The notes beneath the pieces are model-generated. The model did not search any database, was not told the origin of the DNA, and saw only the letters and a list, made by a program, of their open reading frames with translations. A program made the position numbers and the translations under genes. 16,557 nucleotides of DNA from Flavobacterium sp. (GTDB lineage Bacteria > Bacteroidota > Bacteroidia > Flavobacteriales > Flavobacteriaceae). This document shows positions 5,828 through 13,700 of this stretch, in pieces; the first letter of the stretch is position 1; each line of letters begins with the position of its first letter. The stretch is taken from positions 1 to 16,557 of the forward strand of contig JASLHL010000134.1 in NCBI GenBank assembly GCA_030152225.1. Direction: 5' to 3'.

Positions 5828-7789
5828 TTACATTGCGATAATGATAAATTCACTGCGTCGATTGACTTGGTGTTCCGCTTCAGAACAACGGACACCGTTA
5901 CTACAGTTATTGAGTAACTGGGTTTCGCCATAGCCACGTCCTGCTAAACGAGTCGCCTCAATGCCTTGCTGTTCCATCCATTGGATTGTAGCTTTGACAC
6001 GACGATCGGATAAACTTAAATTATACTTGTCATTTCCTCTACTGTCTGTATGTGAGCGCACATCAATTTTCATCGTTGGATATTCGCGCATTACTTCAAC
6101 AATCTTCATCAGCTCTATGGCTGCGTCTTGTCGGATGATCGCTTTATCGAAGTCAAAATAAATGGGCTGTAGTTGTAGGCGTTTAAATAGATCATCATTT
6201 ACCTGTAGCGGTCTTTCTGTGCGTTCTAATCCGATATCTACCGTTTTAGTTGCAGTTTGTTCTTTGATGGTAAACGCGAGCTCTACGGTATTGTATTTTT
6301 CTTTTTCTGCTTTAATGCGGTACTTCATCCCACAAGCCAAACCTGTAATTTGGTATTCTCCTTTGCTATTGGTGCGCAGGGTATCGCTTTTTTGATACAG
6401 TGCATCAGAGAAAACAATACGCGCATCAGCTAAAATTTCATTGGTATCTAAGTCATACACTTTTCCTTGAATGGCTTGATTACACTGTTTTTCTGCCAAT
6501 AGATAAATATCATCCGCTCCTTTACCTCCTGTGCGATTAGAGCTAACAAAGCCTTTTTTCTCTTTCGGATCAAAGTAGAAGGCAAAATCATCCATGCTAC
6601 TGTTGATGGGTTCTCCCATATTGATGACTGGACCAAAGCTTCCGTTAGGATACAATTGTGCAACAAACACATCCATTCCACCTAATCCCGGATGCCCATC
6701 AGAAGCAAAGTACAACTTATTCTCTGCAGAAATAAAAGGAAAACTCTCACGTCCTTCTGTATTGATGCCTTTGCCTAAATTTTCTACGGGACCATATCCT
6801 CCATTGGGATAAAGTGCAACGCGAAATAAATCAGACTGACCAAAGGTTCCCTTTCGATCTGAAGCGAAGTACAACCATTTTTCATCAGGCGTTAAAGCCG
6901 GATGGGCAGTATTGAAATTATCCGAATTAAACGGTAATTCCTCTACTTGTCCCCACAACCCATCCGTTTGCTTTACAGCCTTATATATCTTTAGAGAAGA
7001 ATTATGTGCTTTATTTTGCTTGCTCTTTCCACTGGGTTTACTGTTATTACGCGTAAAGAACATGGTTTTTCCATCGCTTGTAAAAACGGCTGTGGCATCA
7101 TTTACCTCGTGGTTTTCTGCCATAGGAAGTAGTTCTGGTGTGGCTACTCCATTTTTATCAACTACAGCCGTATATAAACGCGTGTAGCGTTCATTGGTCC
7201 AGGAGTGAATTTTATTTTTGCTTTCGTGTGGCGTTTCACGTGCAGAAGTAAAGACCAGTTGATTGCCAAGTATGGCTCCTCCATAATCAGAATAGGGGCT
7301 ACTGATATTGAGCAGTCGAATATCGTATCGATTGGAGTGATTGTCAATATGCGCCAAGTACTCGCGATTCTTATTATACTCTTCTACGCGTATATCTTCC
7401 TTTTCCAACAGCGCAAACTGATTCATCAATTCTTGTGCTTTTTCGTAGTTTTGAACAGCTCTAAGCGTCTGACTGTAACGATAGTAGTATTCCGAAGGCA
7501 ATTGTCCAAGATTCTTATTCTCATAACTGCCCTCAAAAAGCTCGGTATACCATTTATTTGCCTCTACTAATTTGCCATTAAAATAGTAGGCATCGGCTAA
7601 ATTTTGTAGGATAGAACCGTTGACATAACCATTAGCGGCCATGCGTTCATAGATTTCAATTGCATTGACATAGGCCGTTCGATCGAAGCTCTTATCAGCC
7701 TGTTTTTCTTGTTTAATCTGACTGTATCCGATACTACCTATACTAAGCGTTAGGGTTAGTATTCCTATTTGTATCCATTGTTTTATCAT
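5828..7789 (-). CDS. OmpA-family protein with TPR, PD40 propeller and carboxypeptidase-regulatory-like domain (PorE-like)
   Basis: 653-residue envelope protein. After a signal peptide (about residues 1-23, ending GYSQ, no lipobox Cys) come tetratricopeptide-type helices (about 34-125), then a WD40-like/PD40 beta-propeller (about 160-430) with blades such as PDEKWLYFASDRKGTFGQSD and ENKLYFASDGHPGLGGMDVF. A carboxypeptidase-regulatory-like beta domain follows (about 438-520, from AIQGKVYDLDTNEILADA). The C-terminal OmpA peptidoglycan-binding domain (about 538-650) has IYFDFDKAIIR, SHTDSRGNDKYNLSLSDRR and GRGYGE, including the Asp and Arg that hold diaminopimelate. This order is that of PorE, a T9SS component tied to the cell wall, and of the OmpA proteins often encoded after PorP/SprF genes. 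It starts 11 bases after the PorP/SprF stop and is the last gene of the operon, so it probably anchors that complex to peptidoglycan. Confidence 0.92.
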   Translation of the reverse strand: MIKQWIQIGILTLTLSIGSIGYSQIKQEKQADKSFDRTAYVNAIEIYERMAANGYVNGSILQNLADAYYFNGKLVEANKWYTELFEGSYENKNLGQLPSEYYYRYSQTLRAVQNYEKAQELMNQFALLEKEDIRVEEYNKNREYLAHIDNHSNRYDIRLLNISSPYSDYGGAILGNQLVFTSARETPHESKNKIHSWTNERYTRLYTAVVDKNGVATPELLPMAENHEVNDATAVFTSDGKTMFFTRNNSKPSGKSKQNKAHNSSLKIYKAVKQTDGLWGQVEELPFNSDNFNTAHPALTPDEKWLYFASDRKGTFGQSDLFRVALYPNGGYGPVENLGKGINTEGRESFPFISAENKLYFASDGHPGLGGMDVFVAQLYPNGSFGPVINMGEPINSSMDDFAFYFDPKEKKGFVSSNRTGGKGADDIYLLAEKQCNQAIQGKVYDLDTNEILADARIVFSDALYQKSDTLRTNSKGEYQITGLACGMKYRIKAEKEKYNTVELAFTIKEQTATKTVDIGLERTERPLQVNDDLFKRLQLQPIYFDFDKAIIRQDAAIELMKIVEVMREYPTMKIDVRSHTDSRGNDKYNLSLSDRRVKATIQWMEQQGIEATRLAGRGYGETQLLNNCSNGVRCSEAEHQVNRRSEFIIIAM

Positions 7790-7800
7790 AATAAGCGCTT

Positions 7801-8733
7801 TTAGAAGAACCTCGGCGCAGCAACGCGCTTGAAGCCATTAAACAAACTAAAACGCAGAAATATTTCGTGTGATCCTGAATTATAACGGGCCAACTTACTT
7901 GTTTCTGCATCATAACTATATCCGACAAAAATACTTTCTGACACTTGAAAACCAACCATTCCACTAACAGATGCATCCCAACGATAGGCTGCTCCCACAG
8001 TAAACTTATCTACAAACATAAAGTTTGCTGAAACATCAACTTGTAGAGGAGAACCTTGTTCCATTTTGATCATAGTGGCGGGTTTAAATTTTAAACTGGG
8101 ATTCAGCTCAAATACATATCCTCCTGTTAAATATAAATGCATTTTTTGACGAAGGGTTTGTACATCATTGTCATCATAACGCGTTCTAGTCAGCAAATTA
8201 GGCGCGGATAATCCCACATAAGCTTTGTCTGAGTACAAGAACAATCCAGCACCAATATTTGGGGTAAATTCATTCTTTATATCCTCCTCTGCCACTGGAT
8301 CTGTTGGATTGTAAATGTGTAATTTGCTGTAATTTACATCTAATAAATTGGCTGACCCTTTTAATCCAAACGCCAACTTATAGTTGTAGTTCAAATCAAT
8401 AGCATAGGATAAATCAACGGATAGCGTATTGTCATCCATCACCCCTAAGTGGTCATTGGTAAAGTTAACTCCTAAGCCTAATCCCGATTCCCCTAGCGGT
8501 GTATTCATGGAAATAGTAGCTGTTTTAGGAGCTCCTTCCAAGCCTACCCATTGGGTGCGATAAAGTCCAAAAATATTGAGCCCTTCTCTACTCCCTGCAT
8601 AAGCGGGATTTATATTAGAATGGTTATACATATACTGCGTGTACTGCGGATCTTGTTGACCATACGTTTGCGTAGTACAAAACAAACCTATCCCACCAAG
8701 AACGATCATTTTTATTGTGTTTCTTACTTTCAT
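7801..8733 (-). CDS. PorP/SprF-family type IX secretion outer-membrane protein
   Basis: 310-residue outer-membrane beta-barrel protein of the PorP/SprF family. The signal peptide (MKVRNTIKMIVLGGIGLFC, cleavage near TYGQ) leads into the family's diagnostic N-terminus QQDPQYTQYMYN followed by NPAYAGSREG. After that come repeated amphipathic strands with glycine/aromatic pattern (GLGLGVNFTNDHLG, VDLSYAIDLNYNYKLAFGLKG, FTPNIGAGLFLYSDKAYVGLS). In Flavobacterium johnsoniae SprF is needed for secretion of the type B CTD adhesin SprB, and related proteins pair with individual type B substrates. Here the gene starts 11 bases after a type B CTD protein gene, which fits a dedicated substrate-partner pair. 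As the family has many paralogues per genome, I do not assign a gene name. It is co-transcribed with the OmpA-family gene. Confidence 0.95.
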   Translation of the reverse strand: MKVRNTIKMIVLGGIGLFCTTQTYGQQDPQYTQYMYNHSNINPAYAGSREGLNIFGLYRTQWVGLEGAPKTATISMNTPLGESGLGLGVNFTNDHLGVMDDNTLSVDLSYAIDLNYNYKLAFGLKGSANLLDVNYSKLHIYNPTDPVAEEDIKNEFTPNIGAGLFLYSDKAYVGLSAPNLLTRTRYDDNDVQTLRQKMHLYLTGGYVFELNPSLKFKPATMIKMEQGSPLQVDVSANFMFVDKFTVGAAYRWDASVSGMVGFQVSESIFVGYSYDAETSKLARYNSGSHEIFLRFSLFNGFKRVAAPRFF

Positions 8734-8744
8734 TTTCTTGTGGT

Positions 8745-10058
8745 TTAATTGGTCTCTAAATGTAAATTAGCCGCTTTCTTAATCATTCGACTACCGTTAG
8801 CATCTGTGTATTCATAGGTAACGATATAGTAATAAGTTCCACTTGGTAATTTTTTCTTTTTATCTACTGTGATTTTACCATCAGAATAACCTGTAAATAC
8901 ATTGCTACTTCCGTCCCCATTCGGATCATATCCCGTAGTTTCGTATACTTTTACTCCCCAACGGTTGTAAACTTCAACGCGATTATTTGGGTATTTTCGA
9001 ATGTTGTCAATGATGAAATAATCGTTTTTACCATCGCCATCTGGTGTAACCAAATTATAGATCACGACATCTCCATCATGAATCCAATCTTCTTTCACTG
9101 TTGCAAGGGTGAAGTAACCAAAGTCTTTTATAGTCGTTGGCGTTGTCACCGTTCGCGTAGACATGTCGACTACTCCTCCTTCGTCAACCCAAAGTTGTTG
9201 TTTGTCATCCCAGCGAACAATATGCAATTCTCCTTCTGGGTCTTTTACCAAATCTGGCGGTGTGGTACGATCATCCCAAGTAAGGCTCAAAATCACCGTT
9301 TCCGACCCTTTTAGTTTTGCATCTAACTTCCAATATTCTTTATCATTGACTTGCTTGATCACCCCCGTTGTATTTTTGCGCGTAGCAAAAAACGCCTCAT
9401 CTTTTACTCGATATTGTGCCACAATGGCATCTTTTATGTCTTTCGGTGCACTGATAATCGCTGGACGAAAAAGGGCCTCATCCCCGATGGGATACTCAAA
9501 ATGTTCTTTTCCTATTTTTTCCACCATTCCTTCAGCATGAGACTGATCGCTAACATTCATCGTTTTAGCACCCTGTTGAAAACTCAACATCCCCACTGAT
9601 GATTGGTGAATCGGATCAATCGTTTCGTCTATTCGTATAATTCCATCTTGAAAATCTAGTGTTCCAAAAACGCCTATATTATTTTTTAGATCGAAAGCCA
9701 AAATAGGTGTCGAATTATTCAATTCTACATCGAAAAAATCGGAAAGCGCTTGGCCACTGATCAACTGCTTACCTTCTTCTTTTCCCAAACGTGTAAAAAT
9801 TGCCTTACTCGTTTTTCGATGACTTGTAAAGGAATAAAAACCGTCATTGTTAAAATTTCGAAAATAATAGACGGTTCCATCATTAATCAATTCAGCACTT
9901 TCTGTATTGGTAAAATCAAAGTGAGTCGATACAATTTCATTGGGAGAAACGAACATGACTCCTGTGTTTGCAAGTACTTGTTGTCCTGTATCTTGCGCTT
10001 GTCCAATAAATCCAGAAAGACCAATAACGAGGCATATAGTATAATGTGTATGTTTCAT
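8745..10058 (-). CDS. Secreted protein with type B T9SS C-terminal sorting domain (gliding-motility-associated C-terminus)
   Basis: 437-residue secreted protein. The ATG at 10058 is preferred because it opens directly on a signal peptide (MKHTHYTICLVIGLSGFIGQ); in-frame ATGs at 10091 and 10136 would add polar residues, and the latter would overlap the previous gene. The body (about 22-325) is beta-rich and not recognised; it has segments like THFDFTNTESAELINDGTVYY and KEYWKLDAKLKG. The last 109 residues are a classic type B CTD (TIGR04131 type): VTPDGDGKNDYF, KYPNNRVEVYNRWGVKVYE, and LPSGTYYYIVTY near the end. Such domains direct passage through the outer membrane by T9SS and are typical of SprB-like adhesins and their helpers. 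It lies 53 bases after the 182-residue protein gene and 11 bases before the PorP/SprF gene. It is the only complete operon member with a recognisable T9SS signal, so it may be the membrane-proximal adaptor for the others. Confidence 0.93.
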   Translation of the reverse strand: MKHTHYTICLVIGLSGFIGQAQDTGQQVLANTGVMFVSPNEIVSTHFDFTNTESAELINDGTVYYFRNFNNDGFYSFTSHRKTSKAIFTRLGKEEGKQLISGQALSDFFDVELNNSTPILAFDLKNNIGVFGTLDFQDGIIRIDETIDPIHQSSVGMLSFQQGAKTMNVSDQSHAEGMVEKIGKEHFEYPIGDEALFRPAIISAPKDIKDAIVAQYRVKDEAFFATRKNTTGVIKQVNDKEYWKLDAKLKGSETVILSLTWDDRTTPPDLVKDPEGELHIVRWDDKQQLWVDEGGVVDMSTRTVTTPTTIKDFGYFTLATVKEDWIHDGDVVIYNLVTPDGDGKNDYFIIDNIRKYPNNRVEVYNRWGVKVYETTGYDPNGDGSSNVFTGYSDGKITVDKKKKLPSGTYYYIVTYEYTDANGSRMIKKAANLHLETN

Positions 10059-10111
10059 TTTTCTAATTTTTTTAACCTGTAAATTAATCATTTTATTTGA
10101 TTTTTGGAATT

Positions 10112-10660
10112 TTAATTTACTTTCCAAAAGGACCATTCTGTGCCATTAAAAACACACAACATTTTGGATTCCGTATCAAATGCCATCGTTCCTGCTTTTG
10201 GACTTAAAATATTCAGGTGCGGACTTTCCATTTTAGGCAAGACCATTGCTTTTGTAGTTGATTCTAAAACTAATACACCTGATGCGGTTGATGTACGACT
10301 TCCTATAACGGTTGGTTTTGCCTCTGCATTTTCACCAAAGGCTTGTTGAATACTCAAATCCACATTTCCTGTATTAATGGATAGATCCACCCAAGTGGCC
10401 TCTGTTCCTGCTTTGTAGTACTTTACTTTTTTATCGTTAGAGTCAAAGATCAATGTTCCTCCAACAGGTGCAGTAACATCTGATTCTTTGGTCACCCAAG
10501 GTAAAATAATTCCTCTATTTTCATTGGCTTTAAAGTCTAGGATAACATCCGTTCCTTCCACTGTTTTTTTTCCTATTGACGTCTGTCCTACAGCTGAAAA
10601 AATACCAAAGCACGAAAATACGGTGAGGAAAATAAAGTGTTTATATCTCATATTTGTCAT
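10112..10660 (-). CDS. Small secreted protein made of two copies of a surface-fibre module
   Basis: 182-residue secreted protein. The signal peptide is MRYKHFIFLTVFSCFGIFSA ending at VGQ (from Met4 at 10651; the ATG at 10660 adds only three residues, so the start is ambiguous). The mature protein holds two related modules: residues about 38-94 (VILDFKANENRGIILPWV, then PVGGTLIFDSNDKKVKYYKA, ending TWVDLS) and about 129-182 (VLVLESTTKAMVLPKM, then LSPKAGTMAFDTESKMLCVF, then NGTEWSFW). The second closely resembles the C-terminus of the 1510-residue protein encoded just upstream. Such LESTTKGhhhPRh...GhhhYDT...hYNGTxW segments are widespread in Bacteroidota fibre and surface proteins. No T9SS sorting domain is visible. 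The gene lies 69 bases after the large gene, with a hairpin between them. It is likely a structural or coupling subunit; a precise role is unknown. Confidence 0.85.
   Translation of the reverse strand: MTNMRYKHFIFLTVFSCFGIFSAVGQTSIGKKTVEGTDVILDFKANENRGIILPWVTKESDVTAPVGGTLIFDSNDKKVKYYKAGTEATWVDLSINTGNVDLSIQQAFGENAEAKPTVIGSRTSTASGVLVLESTTKAMVLPKMESPHLNILSPKAGTMAFDTESKMLCVFNGTEWSFWKVN
10115..10276 (-). repeat. Shared C-terminal module, copy in the 182-residue protein (second of two)
   Basis: Encodes residues about 129-182. It aligns with the last 60 residues of the 1510-residue protein (10754-10909): VLVLESTTKAMVLPKM against FVVLESKTKGLVITRL, LSPKAGTMAFDT against LSPIEGMLVYDT, and FNGTEW against YNGTQW. 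A more diverged copy lies at 10379-10549 within the same gene. Confidence 0.75.
10379..10549 (-). repeat. Shared module, diverged first copy in the 182-residue protein
   Basis: Encodes residues about 38-94. Landmarks shared with the other copies are VILDF/VLVLES, NRGIILPWV/TKAMVLPKM, a P-x-x-G-T-h-h-F-D turn (GGTLIFDSN), and an aromatic plus TW ending (KYYKAGTEATW). Confidence 0.65.
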
Positions 10661-10680
10661 AGCAATTTTAATTTAGTTTA

Positions 10681-10720
10681 GTGGAAAAAAGCGTTGGTTA
10701 TTGCCTCTTCTTTTTTCCAC
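10681..10720 (-). other. Intercistronic hairpin without a 3' U tract
   Basis: GTGGAAAAAAG (10681-10691) pairs perfectly with CTTTTTTCCAC (10710-10720) around an 18-base loop. It sits in the 69-base gap between the 1510-residue and the 182-residue protein genes. The T run is inside the stem rather than after it, so it is not a standard terminator. It could act as an attenuator or mRNA-processing/stability element. Confidence 0.5.
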
Positions 10721-10729
10721 TTTGATTAA

Positions 10730-13700
10730 CTATTCATCCACACATCCTTGATCTAAACAGCCCCATTGGGTTCCGTTATACATCTTCAGACAGTTTATTG
10801 TTGTATCGTAAACAAGCATTCCTTCAATTGGGCTCAATCTTTCAATTTGCGCTGTTGTTAAGCGCGTGATTACCAATCCTTTTGTTTTTGATTCTAATAC
10901 AACAAACGCATTTCCGCGATTTGGTATCCATGTTTTATCTGGTCGTTGTAGTGTTGTTACAGCCAAATAACCTGTTGAATCCAAGATATCTCCTCCATCT
11001 CCTTCTACAGGATCGTAGTAACAAACGGTACAGTATTCAACCTCTAATGATCCGTACACTTCTGATGTTGTTGCGTTCAAACACAAATCATCTGATTCAT
11101 TCAACAATTCAAAATCAATGTACAAAGCGGTTTCTTTCTGTCCGAGTGCAGGATTTGACGGATCTATATCTTCCATTACAATTCCAGCTTGATTTGGTGC
11201 TTTTACTTTAAACGTAAGGGTATGTTCACCTGGAGGTAATACAAACTCTTCAATAATCAAACTACCTACCTCTGACGTATCCACAATAACGGAACCACCA
11301 AAGTTAAGAGAGGCTGATGTCAGGGAATTATTTACGTACGTAAACTCTTCATTGTAATTAAACTCAGCCATCATATCGCTAATAGTAAACGCATTAGGAT
11401 TCTTTACTTTAACTGATACTGTAACCACATCGTTTTCAACATAACATCCTTTATCTGTGAGAGCACTTACCACTTCAACTGGTAAAGGTCTTTCTGTTGG
11501 ATCACCTGTTGCTAAGGTTCTCGTCGGTTCACAACCCGTTGATAAACGATCACAACTTAATAGTTCTACTGTTCGAGGTGGGCCATCCACTGGTTGATAA
11601 GATAATTTACCGCGATTTTCATAAACTCCTTCTACAGCATCCAAATCAAAAATAGCTTTTGCTCTGAACGTTAGCGTGGAAGTTCCTGGCACCTCTAGGT
11701 TGTCGATTTTCAAGGTACTTCCCTGTGCATAATTATTAATTGTTGCCTCTGTTACTGCTGAATCATCAATAGATAAAGATTCTCCTACCCATTTCATTCC
11801 CGCTGGTAAAACATCGGAGAAGTTCACTTTATAAGGTGCACAATTCACGTTTGAAATGCGGAACGTATACGTAGCCTCTTCACATAGTAACATTTCTGGT
11901 GGGCCTTGTTTCGTAAAGATTAGTCCTTCTTCATTTGGTTCTGGCGCAGGTGGTAGACAATAAAAATCCATTGGTCCAATACCCATACGCATATTACCTG
12001 CTCCGGCTCTTCCTGTAAAGGTGTGTACAACATAGATTTTCTCTACAGGTACATCAAACTCCACATACATTCTACCTTTTGGTGAGGCATAACCAGAGGA
12101 CTTATTTCCTTTTGCCACATCTCCATCAATGCGATAAGTCGGTTTGGCATGAACATAACTCAAATTAGGCTGGACAATTCCACTTCCACAAACACCGTAG
12201 ACTTCAATATTGGAGAATCGATTTCCATATCGATCTACTTCAAATATTTCGAATGTACTAGCTGCTGCTTTTAACGATCCATTTTGTTTGAGGGTAACCT
12301 CTGTAACCATTTTTTTATCCCCTGTTCCTCTACGTCTGTATTCTCTCAAGGAGCGATAGGTAGAAGGACGAGGGTAACGGCTTCTCAAGGATGAAGGTGA
12401 TTCTACACTCACTTTTACATCAGCAGTAAAGCCATCTCCTAAATTGAATACTTGTGCTGTAGCCCCTTTTGCCCAACTATTTTTAGTAAATTCCAATCGT
12501 TTTACGCCTTGAAAATCACAAGATTCACAAATTCCAGGTAAGGCTTTTGCTGCAAAAGTAAAATAGGTATAACGATCTTTAGGGAATTTATAATTTGCCT
12601 GATGTCCATCGTAGATAAAGTCCATTGGAATTACTTGATCCCAATTATTGGCCATAATTTTTGTTGGTGAATCAGCAACTAATAGGAATACTTGCCAGTT
12701 TGGACCATTGTAAGGGAAATTGGAATCAGCAGCACGAACTAGAATACTTTGATCAAAGTCTGTGTTTTCAACCATCCAAATTCTTCCACTTATTTTTGAA
12801 TCTAGCTCTCCACAAATTTGTTGGTTTCCTGCGAATGAAAATCGAGATAAAGAAGCATTATTATGTCCCCAAGTGATGGCAGTCTTATCTTTGATAATTA
12901 CTCCTAAAGCAGGATCACTTCCCAATTTAGTTCCCACCCCCATATGTACTATAGATCCGATATCAGTTGATTTTGCTTGGTAGTTGTACAAATCCGCATC
13001 ATCATCTCGTACGACCGAAGCTACATTATGGTGGAAGTTACTGTTCGCAGCACTATTTCCATTCCAAATGGATGTATTATTAGACAGGAGATAGTTAAAA
13101 TTTTGAGCCCCTGGATTCCCTAATTTAATCGTAATTGCATATTTAATTCCCAAGTATGAGTTGATTCTCGACTTTTCGTTTGCAGTTAAGACTCCTTCAT
13201 ATAAAATTACTTCTGGCATTACCCCTTGTAAAGTATAAGTCTTGGATGAACTTCCTAAACCTAACATACCGGGTCCATTCATCAATACGTTATTGTATCT
13301 ATGCGACACAGTCTCTGAATGTCCCCCATCGAACTCAAAAGTTACGGAGTTCCCCACATTCCAATGATATCCTGCAATAGTCGTAGCGCCTGTATTAAAC
13401 AATCGACTTGGACTATTACTCAAACCTGTTGATCCAATGCGGCCTAATCCATCAATATTATTTGCACTTCCTCTATACACCCCAAAAGAAGGTCTTCTTG
13501 CGTTTGTTGCGATTGTTTGCTGACCAAAACCAATAAAATAGGATCGTGTAGAACTTTCAAAGTTATGATTCACTACAGCATAGAAAGCGACATCATTGGG
13601 TACTGCTTTTGACATAGCAGCTTTATCAGTGATCATATAATCTTCCCATTTTCTAAAGTAAGGTGTTGGGTGGAAGTTTGTTCGCTCTTCATATTCCAAA

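Noticed and set aside
7205..7570. Plus-strand open frame of 121 codons opposite the OmpA-family gene
   Set aside because: It is antisense to a well-conserved propeller/TPR region and its hydrophobic translation reflects the AT-rich complementary strand.
10059..10136. Upstream ATGs (10136, 10091) for the type B CTD protein, giving a 25-base overlap with the preceding gene
   Set aside because: The overlap disappears with the ATG at 10058, which starts an ordinary signal peptide. The extension is lysine-rich and has no coding support.
10882..11211. Plus-strand open frame of 109 codons inside the giant protein gene
   Set aside because: It is a low-complexity Leu/Ser/Thr-rich shadow of the minus-strand coding frame without start signals.
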